Assembly (NCBI GenBank): GCA_023460955.1
Contig: JAEWOH010000051.1
Location: 62,001-126,000 of the forward strand
DNA from: Bacillota bacterium
GTDB lineage: Bacteria > Bacillota > Clostridia > Acetivibrionales > DSM-1351
Reading direction: 5' to 3'
Length of the DNA: 64,000 bases
Shown here piece by piece: positions 25,475 through 34,174 of this stretch. The notes beneath the pieces were generated by a model that saw only the letters and a list, made by a program, of their open reading frames with translations, did not search any database and was not told the DNA's origin. Positions within the stretch are counted from its first letter, which is position 1. Each line of letters starts with the position of its first letter. A program made the translations under genes and the position numbers.

Positions 25475-26218
25475 ATGCTGAAGCTTAAGATTATAGCCTG
25501 TGATGTACTTAATAGAGAGATATCTTTCCTGGCAAGCCAATCAAAGCACTATGTTGATGTAACCTTTCTAAACCAAGGGTTACACAATACTCCTGATATG
25601 TTAAGAGAAAAGGTTCAGACTGAAATAGACAAGGCCAATGAGGAATTTCCCTACAACTATTATAATACATGTCCAAACTATGACTACATTATTCTTGGTT
25701 ATGGTTTGTGCAGTAACGGTATTTCAGGGCTCACAAGTAAAAACATACCAATGGTAATCCCGAAGGCTCATGATTGTATAACCTTTCTTTTGGGCTCAAA
25801 GGAGAAATACAAAAGCTACTTTGAAAAAAACCCCGGGACCTACTGGTTTTCAAACGGTTGGATTGAGAGGGGCTGGCAGCCTAGTGAACTCAAGTACAAT
25901 ACACTCTTAAACGACTACACACAGAGGTATGGGGAAGATAATGCAGAATATCTTATGGAAATGGAACAGAACTGGATGCGGGAGTATAAAAATGCCGGGT
26001 TTATATCATGGGACTGTTTCGCGAATAATGATTACTATAGGGAATTTACAAGAAAGTCAGCGGATTTTCTCAATTGGAATTTTATTGAGATTGAAGGAAA
26101 TGAATCACTAATGGAAAATATACTGAACAGTGATTTTAATGAAAATGAGGTACTGATAGTTCCGCCCGGAGGTGTAGTAGAGGCATCCTACGATGATGAA
26201 ATAATAAAGTGGAAGTAG
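25475..26218 (+). CDS. DUF1638 family protein
   Basis: A 247-residue soluble protein of the DUF1638 type. Visible features are the N-terminal KIIACDVLNREI, the motif YDYIILGYGLCSNG (residues 69-82) and PKAHDCITFLLGSKE. Members recur beside corrinoid methyltransferase genes in methanogens and acetogens, where they are thought to help assemble or repair the corrinoid system, but the reaction is unknown. It is the first gene of the rightward group DUF1638-cobT-RACo. Confidence 0.8.
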   Translation: MLKLKIIACDVLNREISFLASQSKHYVDVTFLNQGLHNTPDMLREKVQTEIDKANEEFPYNYYNTCPNYDYIILGYGLCSNGISGLTSKNIPMVIPKAHDCITFLLGSKEKYKSYFEKNPGTYWFSNGWIERGWQPSELKYNTLLNDYTQRYGEDNAEYLMEMEQNWMREYKNAGFISWDCFANNDYYREFTRKSADFLNWNFIEIEGNESLMENILNSDFNENEVLIVPPGGVVEASYDDEIIKWK

Positions 26219-26329
26219 CTGCCCGGGGTGATAATAGTTTTTATTAAGGGCAAATTGACTGATTAAGGCAATTTGTCTGCTGAAATGGGAATGCTGAGAC
26301 AAAATAAATTAAAACTGAGGTTGGACAAA

Positions 26330-27385
26330 ATGCTAAACGAATTATTATGTAGAATAGAACCTCTTGATATGGATTCAATGAAAGCTGCGCAAACTAGACT
26401 GGACAGTCTTACTAAGCCCCTTGGAAGCCTTGGGAAGCTGGAGGAGATGGTTGTAAAACTTGCAGGTATAAACTGTTCACCATTTCCAAAAGCAGATAAC
26501 AAGGTTACCGTCGTTATGTGTGGGGACAACGGGGTGGTCGAGGAGGGAGTAAGTTCTTGCCCTAAGAGTGTTACAGCTGCAGTAACCTGTAATTTTACTC
26601 GTGGAATAACGGGAATAAATGTATTTTCGAAACTTACAGGTTCAAGAATAGTAGTAGTTGATATTGGTGTTGACGCTGATATCCCCTATACTACAATACT
26701 AAACAGAAAAATAAGAAACGGTACCTGGAATATGGCAAAAGGTCCTGCTATGACTCGTGAAGAGGCAATTAATGGTATTCAGACAGGTATTGATATTGTA
26801 AAGGGTCTGAAGGCTGAGGGTGTAAATCTTCTTGGGACAGGTGAAATGGGCATTGGAAATACATCCACAAGCAGTGCACTTACAGCTGTACTAACCGGTA
26901 TGCCAATTGATACCATAGTAGGTGTTGGTTCAGGATTGTCCAAAGAAGCCTATAAAAACAAGATTGAGGTTATAAGGCGGTCAATCGAAATAAATCAGCC
27001 TGACCCGGGGGATCCGGTGGATGTGCTTGCAAAGGTTGGAGGTTTTGATATTGCTGGCCTTACCGGTTGCTTTTTAGGAGCGGCTATTTACAGGATTCCA
27101 ATAGTTATTGACGGCTTTATTTCTGCTGTTGCTGCATTAATTGCAACCAGGATACATCCGGGGGCTAGAGACTACATGCTGCCATCCCACGGGTCAGCTG
27201 AACCAGGTACAGTGACTGTTATGAAGGCTCTTAATATGGAGCCCATGCTGAAGCTGGATATGAGACTTGGTGAGGGAACGGGTGCAGCTTTAGGCTTTCA
27301 GCTAATTGATGCAGCGATAGCTGCCTATACCCAGATGGGAAGTTTTTCTGATGCCAGTATCGAACAATACATGCCGCAGGAATAG
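26330..27385 (+). CDS. cobT: Nicotinate-nucleotide:dimethylbenzimidazole phosphoribosyltransferase
   Basis: CobT activates the lower-ligand base of cobamides by forming its alpha-ribotide. The 351-residue protein shows the usual N-terminus (LDSLTKPLGSLGKLE), GDNGVVEEGVS, GTGEMGIGNTS and the C-terminal RLGEGTGA with the catalytic Glu. The ATG at 26330 (MLNELLCRIEPLD) has GAGG 9 nt upstream and fits the family length; the upstream in-frame TTG does not. Placement between the DUF1638 and RACo genes indicates cofactor supply for the methyl-transfer system. Confidence 0.93.
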   Translation: MLNELLCRIEPLDMDSMKAAQTRLDSLTKPLGSLGKLEEMVVKLAGINCSPFPKADNKVTVVMCGDNGVVEEGVSSCPKSVTAAVTCNFTRGITGINVFSKLTGSRIVVVDIGVDADIPYTTILNRKIRNGTWNMAKGPAMTREEAINGIQTGIDIVKGLKAEGVNLLGTGEMGIGNTSTSSALTAVLTGMPIDTIVGVGSGLSKEAYKNKIEVIRRSIEINQPDPGDPVDVLAKVGGFDIAGLTGCFLGAAIYRIPIVIDGFISAVAALIATRIHPGARDYMLPSHGSAEPGTVTVMKALNMEPMLKLDMRLGEGTGAALGFQLIDAAIAAYTQMGSFSDASIEQYMPQE

Positions 27386-27461
27386 ATAGGTTTAGAAATT
27401 TGTGCCTTTGTTGGTTTAAAGCCACTACGTGTCAAAGTACTTCGTGCTTGGGGAGGTTAAT

Positions 27462-29267
27462 ATGCCAAAGCTTACAGTGAAAACAAAAGATAAAATATAC
27501 GAAAGCATAGCAGGAAAGGGTAAAAACTTGTTGGACCACCTCAGGGAGGCCCATATTACAATTAACGCGCCATGTAATGGTAATGGAACCTGCGGTAAAT
27601 GCAAGGTTAAAATACAGGGGGGATATTTGCCACCTGCCACAGCAAATGAACAAAAAATACTTGGAACTAACGCAATCGAAGCAGGCTACAGGCTTTCCTG
27701 CAGTTGTTACGTTGAAGCAGATATGGAAATACTGCTGGAGGAGATTAATCTGCAGGCCCAGATTGTAACTGAAGGAAGACAGAGAACCATAGAACTTTCA
27801 CCAATTATTGCAAAGGAAAAGGTTTCTCTTGAAAAGCCTGGTCTCACATGCCAAACTGCGGACTTTGAAAGAGTTGTGGGGGATGCTGTGGAATCAGGTA
27901 CTCCTAATTTACAGCTCATTAGAATGATACCGGAGATAATAAGGCAAAATGATTATAATGTTTCATTAATAAAGATGGGTGACCGGCTATTGGGAATAGA
28001 AGCCGGTGATACCCTGAAAAGACAATATGGTGTAGCCGTAGATGTAGGTACAACTACTATCGCTGCGTATCTGATTGATTTATCAAATGGACAAAGGCTT
28101 GGTGTACAATCAGCTTTAAATCCTCAAAAGATATTCGGTGCTGATGTAATCTCACGAATCAAACATACAATTGAAGAAGAAACCGGTCTGCAGGAAATGC
28201 AAGACCTGATTATTAACGGAGTAAATGATTGCATAAAAGTATTGTCTGAGGAAGCAAATATCTCAAGGACAAGCATATATGCCATTACCCTGGTAGGCAA
28301 CACTACAATGCAGCATTTTCTGCTGAAGGTGCCGGCAAAGAATATTGCTGCAGCTCCGTTTATTCCTGCTGTAACATCAATGATAAATATTAATGCAAAG
28401 GAACTTGGAATTGACATAAACCCATTTGGGATTGCATGTATACTTCCGTCTGTATCAGCGTATATTGGCGCAGACACAGTGGCCGCAGTTCTATCCACCG
28501 GTATGTACAAGCAGGACGAAACAGCTCTCCTGATTGATATTGGAACAAATGGAGAGATCGTACTTGGTAACAAGGATATGCTGTACGCATGTTCCTCTGC
28601 GGCAGGACCAGCCTTTGAAGGAGCTAACATCAGAAACGGTATAGGCAGTGTCCAGGGTGCAATAAACAGTATTTCACTCCGATCGGGTCTTGAGTTTACT
28701 ACTATAGGTAATGTAAAGCCTGTTGGAATCTGCGGAACGGGGATTGTGGATGGTGTTGCCCAGATGCTTGAGGCCGGTATAATAGATGAAACCGGCAGAA
28801 TAGATGATGAATGGGAACCCGGTTCTCCGGAATTATCAGCTATACAAAATAACATAACAACTATTGATAAAATGAGTGCTCTAGCAATTGACGGTGATAT
28901 TGCAATAACCCAAAAGGATATCCGAGAGCTTCAAAACGCAAAAGCTGCGATCGCAGCAGGAATTAATGTTCTTGTTAAGCAATCCGGAATTAGTTTTTCA
29001 GATATAAAAAATGTATACCTTGCTGGTGGCTTTGGTACTTATATCAACATAGACAGCGCGCTTAAAATTGGGTTGATTCCTGCTGAATTAAAGGGAAGAA
29101 TACAGTCGGTAGGAAATGCTGCGGGACAGGGAGCAATTGAAGCACTTATATCAAAGGACAGCCTATTCCAGGCAAATACCTTAAGCAAAAAGATTAAATA
29201 CATTGAGTTATCAGGCTCAAAGGATTTCAATGACTTCTATATTGATTGCATGATGTTTGAAGAATAG
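27462..29267 (+). CDS. RACo-type reductive activator of corrinoid proteins
   Basis: A 601-residue protein with an N-terminal plant-type [2Fe-2S] ferredoxin domain (C38, C44, C47, C80), a linker, and an ASKHA/DUF4445 ATPase-like C-terminal region (YGVAVDVGTTTIAAYLID; TALLIDIGTNGEIVL; YLAGGFGTYI). RACo/RamA-like proteins use ATP to return inactive Co(II) to Co(I), which corrinoid methyltransferases need because the cofactor oxidises occasionally. The ATG at 27462 follows GGGGAGG; an upstream in-frame GTG at 27429 has no site. Last gene of the DUF1638-cobT-RACo group. Confidence 0.92.
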   Translation: MPKLTVKTKDKIYESIAGKGKNLLDHLREAHITINAPCNGNGTCGKCKVKIQGGYLPPATANEQKILGTNAIEAGYRLSCSCYVEADMEILLEEINLQAQIVTEGRQRTIELSPIIAKEKVSLEKPGLTCQTADFERVVGDAVESGTPNLQLIRMIPEIIRQNDYNVSLIKMGDRLLGIEAGDTLKRQYGVAVDVGTTTIAAYLIDLSNGQRLGVQSALNPQKIFGADVISRIKHTIEEETGLQEMQDLIINGVNDCIKVLSEEANISRTSIYAITLVGNTTMQHFLLKVPAKNIAAAPFIPAVTSMININAKELGIDINPFGIACILPSVSAYIGADTVAAVLSTGMYKQDETALLIDIGTNGEIVLGNKDMLYACSSAAGPAFEGANIRNGIGSVQGAINSISLRSGLEFTTIGNVKPVGICGTGIVDGVAQMLEAGIIDETGRIDDEWEPGSPELSAIQNNITTIDKMSALAIDGDIAITQKDIRELQNAKAAIAAGINVLVKQSGISFSDIKNVYLAGGFGTYINIDSALKIGLIPAELKGRIQSVGNAAGQGAIEALISKDSLFQANTLSKKIKYIELSGSKDFNDFYIDCMMFEE

Positions 29268-29293
29268 TATGAAGAATTGCATATGCCTGAGAA

Positions 29294-29350
29294 ATAAAAG
29301 AAGCATATCCAATCTGTTTTAAGGCAGATTGATATGCTTCTTTTATTTCA
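29294..29350. terminator. Strong bidirectional terminator
   Basis: Long stem (29294-29316 / 29325-29346) with a single-base bulge, flanked by A-rich and T-rich ends. It lies between RACo and the convergent LacI gene. Confidence 0.85.
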
Positions 29351-29418
29351 TGAAAGTAAAAATTATTTTTTAAAGTAGTTGTAACGCCCACAAAGTAAAA
29401 GGATAGAAGATGCGCAAT

Positions 29419-30438
29419 CTATTTACTTATTAATGGTTTAGTGCTACCGCGGACCTTTAGCATTGGATGGAAAATAAAAGAATTATATTCACTATTATTA
29501 TTTTCTATAGCATTTAAAACCTGCCTTACAGCTTCGTCGGCCAGATTCCTAACCGGCTGTTCAATGGAGGTCAGAGGTGGTGTTATAAAATCTGAAATAA
29601 ATATATCATCGTAACCTACAAGAGATAAATTATCGGGTATTGAAAGGTTATAATAGCTCGCTTGCTTGTATACTCCCAGTGCCATCATATCATTAAAGGC
29701 AAAAATTGCTGTAACACCTCTTCCAAGCAAATATGGAAGAGCTTTCATACCGCTTTCCCTATGAAAATCTCCTTCAAATATCAGGTTTTCCTGGATGGGG
29801 AGGTTTGCTTCCAATAGAGCCTCCTTATAACCGTTTAAGCGTTCAATTGAGCTGTAGACATTCTTGGGGCCGGTTATGCAGCCTATTGATTTATGCCCTA
29901 GATTGATCAGATGCTGAGTAGCCAAATACCCTCCAAGCTTCTGATCAACAACAATGGTAGTTCCTACGTCAATATCAAGCTTACGGTCCACAACAATAAA
30001 AGGTGTATTGGTACTTTTGATTAACTTCTGAATATCACGAAGGTGTTCATCAGTTGAGTTTGATAAAATAACAATAATTGCATCTACATTACGATCTAAA
30101 AAGATATTTATATAGTCGATATCTCTTCTGGACATATCGTGAGTATTTCCGTAAAGCACGTTATAGCCATGATCATAGCAGGCCTGTTCTATAAGCTTGG
30201 AAAGCTCGGAAAAATAGATGTTGCTGATATCAGGAAGAACCAATCCAATTGTTTGAGTAGTTTTTGTCACCATACTCATTGCAATATGATTTGGCCTGTA
30301 GTTCAGTTTTTCAACTACATCCAGTATCTGCTTTCTGGTTTTGTCTGATATTTTGCTGCTTTTTCCGTTTAGTACGAGAGAAACAGCTGTTGTAGATACT
30401 CCAGCTTCAGCTGCAACATCCTTAATAGTAGCTCGCAA
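29419..30438 (-). CDS. LacI family transcriptional regulator of the ribose-type regulon
   Basis: A 339-residue LacI protein: HTH at residues 1-50 (TIKDVAAEAGVSTTAVSLVLNG) and a periplasmic-binding-like sensor at about 60-335 (TQTIGLVLPDISNIYFSEL; AIFAFNDMMALGVY). TTG start at 30438 with AAAGGAGGT 8 nt upstream. It is cotranscribed behind the ribokinase gene (102-nt gap). Operator-like TAAAACG sequences lie before the ribokinase gene and before the URO-D/rbs operon, so it probably represses both and responds to the sugar or its phosphate. Confidence 0.92.
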   Translation of the reverse strand: MRATIKDVAAEAGVSTTAVSLVLNGKSSKISDKTRKQILDVVEKLNYRPNHIAMSMVTKTTQTIGLVLPDISNIYFSELSKLIEQACYDHGYNVLYGNTHDMSRRDIDYINIFLDRNVDAIIVILSNSTDEHLRDIQKLIKSTNTPFIVVDRKLDIDVGTTIVVDQKLGGYLATQHLINLGHKSIGCITGPKNVYSSIERLNGYKEALLEANLPIQENLIFEGDFHRESGMKALPYLLGRGVTAIFAFNDMMALGVYKQASYYNLSIPDNLSLVGYDDIFISDFITPPLTSIEQPVRNLADEAVRQVLNAIENNNSEYNSFIFHPMLKVRGSTKPLISK

Positions 30439-30540
30439 TGAAACCTACCTCCTTTCCAATTTTTGATCAAAGTTCTAGTAATTATTATATTAACAAATGT
30501 GATAAAAGTAAATTGTATTTACGTTGTGGTAAAATAATAA

Positions 30541-31443
30541 CTAAATATTTACCAGTTTAAGTTTACTGTCTTTAACTTCGGACATAAATGGGATGGAGGT
30601 CGATGCTCCGGGCCTGGACACAGCCAGGGACGAAGCGATAGAAGCTATTCTAAGACAAGCTTCTATTGGCTCGTTGTTGGCATATGCCGCAAGAAAATAG
30701 CCTGTAAAGGTATCACCTGCAGCTGTTGTGTCAACTACTTTCACATCATAAATTCCATGCTTACAGCAGTTTACTCCATCACTGAACAGAGCGCCATTTT
30801 TACCGAGTGTAAGTACAATTGAGGTTCTGGGATAAAGCTCATGAAGCTTCTTAACTATATCTTCATAATCCCGTTCCTGTGTCAATTCATAGCCCTCGAT
30901 TTCATTTAAAAGTAAAATATCTACTAAATGCAATGGATAATTAAGTAGCTGTTCAGTAATAGGTGATGGATTGAAGACAATCTTCATATTCTTTTTATTA
31001 GCCTGTTCAATAATATATGGAATATTATTAATCTCATTCTGCAATAAAATGAAATCACCAGCCTCGAAATGAGATAAAACCTGGACGATAAATTTTTCAT
31101 CTATCATATGGTTAGCACCGGCATAACAGATAATGGAGTTTTGACCGTTTTCATCAACTTGAATTATCGTGTGACCGGTCATATTATCATCATTAACAGC
31201 TACATACTCGGCATTAACATGACTATTCTCCATGGATTTTATTAGATGAACACCATCCTGGCCAATCATACCGGACATATAACAATTTGCGTTTGCCCGA
31301 CCTAAGGCAAGAGCCTGATTCAGTCCCTTTCCACCGTCAAATATACTAAAGGAATTGGAGGTAGTTGTTTCTCCGGGTTTAACAATGTGATTTACTTGGT
31401 AGACATGGTCTAGGTTTAAGGATCCAAAGCATAATATTTTCAT
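30541..31443 (-). CDS. rbsK: Ribokinase (PfkB family sugar kinase)
   Basis: A 300-residue PfkB kinase. N-terminal GSLNLDHVY, the GGKGLNQA glycine motif (about residues 38-45) and the C-terminal DTTAAGDTFTGYF with the catalytic Asp (near 245) match ribokinase rather than fructokinase. It phosphorylates the imported pentose in the cytosol. Divergent from the URO-D/rbsBCAD operon and upstream of the LacI gene on the same strand. Exact sugar cannot be fixed from sequence, but the RbsD-like pyranase supports ribose or a close analogue. Confidence 0.9.
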   Translation of the reverse strand: MKILCFGSLNLDHVYQVNHIVKPGETTTSNSFSIFDGGKGLNQALALGRANANCYMSGMIGQDGVHLIKSMENSHVNAEYVAVNDDNMTGHTIIQVDENGQNSIICYAGANHMIDEKFIVQVLSHFEAGDFILLQNEINNIPYIIEQANKKNMKIVFNPSPITEQLLNYPLHLVDILLLNEIEGYELTQERDYEDIVKKLHELYPRTSIVLTLGKNGALFSDGVNCCKHGIYDVKVVDTTAAGDTFTGYFLAAYANNEPIEACLRIASIASSLAVSRPGASTSIPFMSEVKDSKLKLVNI

Positions 31444-31459
31444 AAAGGTTCACTCCAGT

Positions 31460-31471
31460 TAAAACGTTTTA
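31460..31471. promoter_or_regulatory. LacI-type operator before rbsK
   Basis: TAAAACGTTTTA, a perfect 12-bp palindrome with central CG, 17 nt upstream of the rbsK start. Confidence 0.65.
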
Positions 31472-31586
31472 GTAAAAAACTTATTTTCTTTTAGTAACTT
31501 AAGTATATTTTATGAAAATAAGCCTGTCAATACAATTAAAATAAAAATTATGTCAACAAATTAGAAAAAAATGACGAAAAAACATG

Positions 31587-31615
31587 TTGACTTCATAAAT
31601 GAGTTTGTGTATATT
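31587..31615 (+). promoter_or_regulatory. Promoter of the URO-D/rbs operon
   Basis: TTGACT (31587-31592) and TATATT (31610-31615) with a 17-nt spacer. The implied leader before the start at 31797 is about 175 nt and contains a candidate operator. Confidence 0.6.
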
Positions 31616-31672
31616 GTAGATACAGGGTCGACATAAACCAATAAAAAATGTAAAAAAATGATAGTAAAATAC

Positions 31673-31692
31673 AAGGTAAAACGATAAACCTT
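31673..31692. promoter_or_regulatory. Candidate LacI-type operator before the URO-D/rbs operon
   Basis: AAGGTAAAACGATAAACCTT: a TAAAACG half-site like that before rbsK inside an AAGGT/ACCTT inverted repeat. It lies downstream of the predicted start of transcription, so it could act as a roadblock. Confidence 0.5.
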
Positions 31693-31796
31693 ATGGGTTT
31701 TGCGTGAATACCGAAGCACTATCAACAAAAAAGAGTTGTCGGCAAGGTAATAAAGTAAGTCAAATTACTTACATTTGTAATACGAAAGGAGTATCT

Positions 31797-33038
31797 ATGA
31801 ATTCGAGAGAAAGAGTCAGAGCAGCATTGAATCATCAGCAACCCGACCGTGTGCCAATTGATTGCGGCGGTCATATGTCAAGTAATTTTTCTGTGCAGGC
31901 CTATCGTAATCTGAGGGAGTACTTAGGACTAAAGAAAAGTGACCTTTATGTTTGTGACGTTATACAACAGTTGGTTTTTCCCGAAAAAGATGTCCTGGAC
32001 ATGTTCGGCATTGACGTTGTTAACTTTGGAACAGAGTTTACAGCCCATGATGAATATTGGAAGGAATGGCAGCTTCAAGACGGCACACCCATAAAGATTC
32101 CGGCTTATATAGATATAAGAAAAGAAGGCGACAATTCAATCTTATACAACAGCAAAGGTAAGCCACTGGCAATTTGGAAAAAAGGTGTGCTGTATTGCGA
32201 GCAAACCTATTATCCTCTAGAGAATTATGATTCTGATGATTTTTCAAATCTACAGGAACATTTAGATGATGTCATGTGGTGTGCTTTTGGAGGACCTCCT
32301 GCACCATTAGGTTACACAGGAGAGGATTTGGTTAAGAGAAAAGCATCCATATCAAAGCTGCGTCAGTCTACAGATAGAGCCATATATGCTCCTTTCGGAG
32401 GAAGTATATTTGAGATGGGAGGCTTCCTCTACCGTCAAGATAACTTTATGATGGAAATGATGCTTAACCCTGATAATATTCACAAGTATTTGGAAAAAAT
32501 CCTTGAAATATACCGTGAAGGCATTAAGAGCTTTATTGAAGCAAACGGAAAAAATATTGACGTTATGGGCTTTGGTGGGGATGACATGGGAATGCAGGGA
32601 GGACCACAGATATCACCTGCTATGTATAGAGAATTTTTTAAGCCTATTCACAAGGAAATGTGGGGATATGCAAAAAAACTAAATCCAGACATTAAGCTTT
32701 GCCTACACTGCTGCGGAGGAATATTCCCATTGATAGAAGATATTATTGATGCAGGAATGGATGCAATAAATCCGGTTCAGACCAGCTGTAAGGGTATGGA
32801 GGTTGAAAAGCTTAAGGCTACCTTTGGCAAGGATATTACCTTCTGGGGTGGTGGCTGTGATACCAGAGATATTCTACCTAACGGAACACCACAGCAGATC
32901 AAAGATCATATACGTAGAAATCTTGATGTTATGTACCGTGATGGAGGTTTTATATTCCAGCAAGTTCACAATATTGTTTCAAACGTTCCGCCGGAAAACA
33001 TCGTCGCAATGTTTGAAGCAGTGAAAGAATACACCTAA
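31797..33038 (+). CDS. URO-D superfamily protein with intact Zn motif
   Basis: A 413-residue URO-D superfamily protein leading a ribose-type ABC operon. The H304-x-C306 (HCCGG) and C354 (GGGCDT) positions match the zinc-thiolate motif of MtaA-like methyltransferases, so methyl transfer is more plausible than decarboxylation. It is similar to the protein at 15425 (shared HCCG, GFDILNPVQ/GMDAINPVQ, FWGGG and NIVAMVNAIKEY/NIVAMFEAVKEY segments). ATG 31797 follows AAAGGAG; the upstream in-frame GTG at 31704 lacks a site. Its substrate may be the sugar imported by the following genes. Confidence 0.85.
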   Translation: MNSRERVRAALNHQQPDRVPIDCGGHMSSNFSVQAYRNLREYLGLKKSDLYVCDVIQQLVFPEKDVLDMFGIDVVNFGTEFTAHDEYWKEWQLQDGTPIKIPAYIDIRKEGDNSILYNSKGKPLAIWKKGVLYCEQTYYPLENYDSDDFSNLQEHLDDVMWCAFGGPPAPLGYTGEDLVKRKASISKLRQSTDRAIYAPFGGSIFEMGGFLYRQDNFMMEMMLNPDNIHKYLEKILEIYREGIKSFIEANGKNIDVMGFGGDDMGMQGGPQISPAMYREFFKPIHKEMWGYAKKLNPDIKLCLHCCGGIFPLIEDIIDAGMDAINPVQTSCKGMEVEKLKATFGKDITFWGGGCDTRDILPNGTPQQIKDHIRRNLDVMYRDGGFIFQQVHNIVSNVPPENIVAMFEAVKEYT

Positions 33039-33059
33039 AAATATTACAGGGGGATTGTC

Positions 33060-34067
33060 ATGAAAAAGAAGCTAATTGCAGTTATGTTGTGCATGGTCAT
33101 GGTAGTTGGATTGTTTGCAGGTTGTACATCATCAGGAGATACTGCTGCAACAAGTACTGGAAGTACAGATTCTTCTAAGGCATCAGCAGATTCAGCTACT
33201 GATGTAAAAAAGAGTGATTTAAAGTTTGCGGTTGTACTACATGCATTGAATAGTTCATTCTATGCAAAAATTCAAGAGGGTGCACAAGAAGCAGGTAAGG
33301 CACTGGGGATCACAGTAGATGTTATGGCCCCAAATACAGCAAATAACCTTGCTGAACAGGTTAGTATGATCGAAACTTGTATTTCTTCCGGGTATGACGG
33401 AATTGCTACAGTTGTATGGGATCCAGACGGATTTTCAGATGTAATCAAAAAGGCCAAGGATGCTGGTATTCCTGTTCTCAGCTTGAATCAGAACTCAGGT
33501 AAGGATGATGGAACTGTATTCGTTGGACAGGACCTTGAAGATTCAGGTTATATGCTGGGTAAGTACATGTTCGGAGAAGTTATGAAGGGTAAGGGAAAAT
33601 ATATAATAGCATCATGTGCTCCGGCGGATGTTGCCTTGATAGCACGTGAACAAGGTATTAAAAGGGCTGCAAAAGAGTTCCCTGAAATTCAATTCGTTGA
33701 CTTGGTGGATATAACAACAGATTTAACAACTGCTGTTGGTGTTATCGAAAATGCATATTTGGCACATCCTGATGTTAATGCATTTTTAGGAGTAGACGTA
33801 TTCAGTGAAGCTATAGGAACGTTCATAGAGTCAAAACAGTTAAACGGTAAGGTGTTTGGAGCTGGTTTTGACTTGACAGAAGGTACATTAAAGCATGTTT
33901 CTAATGATGCAATGCAGTTAACAATCGGGCAAAACCCATTCTTACAGGGATATTACCCAGTTGTGCAGCTGTTTACACAAGCAAAATACGGTTATGATTT
34001 GATGAACATGAATACAGGTGCATTCTTAGTAAACAAAGATAATATAGCTAACGTTAAACCTGAATAA
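33060..34067 (+). CDS. rbsB: Sugar ABC transporter substrate-binding lipoprotein (RbsB-like)
   Basis: A 335-residue lipoprotein: signal peptide with lipobox LFAGC (Cys22), a Ser/Thr/Ala-rich linker, then a periplasmic-binding-protein-4 fold (FAVVLHALNSSFYAKIQEG to the C-terminus). It is anchored outside the membrane and delivers the sugar to the RbsC/RbsA-like transporter. Starts 22 nt after the URO-D gene in the same operon. A hairpin after the stop probably stabilises its mRNA, as is usual for binding proteins made in excess. Confidence 0.92.
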   Translation: MKKKLIAVMLCMVMVVGLFAGCTSSGDTAATSTGSTDSSKASADSATDVKKSDLKFAVVLHALNSSFYAKIQEGAQEAGKALGITVDVMAPNTANNLAEQVSMIETCISSGYDGIATVVWDPDGFSDVIKKAKDAGIPVLSLNQNSGKDDGTVFVGQDLEDSGYMLGKYMFGEVMKGKGKYIIASCAPADVALIAREQGIKRAAKEFPEIQFVDLVDITTDLTTAVGVIENAYLAHPDVNAFLGVDVFSEAIGTFIESKQLNGKVFGAGFDLTEGTLKHVSNDAMQLTIGQNPFLQGYYPVVQLFTQAKYGYDLMNMNTGAFLVNKDNIANVKPE

Positions 34068-34088
34068 TAAACTTAAAAAAAATTCAAT

Positions 34089-34122
34089 GGGGCTGCCTGA
34101 AAAAAGTCAGATAGGCAGTCCC
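34089..34122 (+). other. Intra-operon hairpin after rbsB
   Basis: 10-bp stem (34089-34098 / 34113-34122, one G-U pair) without a T tract. It fits a 3'-end stabiliser or partial attenuator between rbsB and rbsC. Confidence 0.6.
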
Positions 34123-34174
34123 AAATTATTAACTGACAAAAAAAATAATCACATTTCTACAGATGGAGATTACT

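Noticed and set aside
28124..28855. 243-codon minus-strand open frame
   Set aside because: It lies wholly inside the RACo gene antisense; the plus-strand protein has clear ferredoxin and ATPase motifs.
31797..33038. Haem-pathway uroporphyrinogen decarboxylase (hemE)
   Set aside because: Zn-type HxC...C motif and sugar-operon context, with no haem genes nearby, argue for the methyltransferase-like branch.
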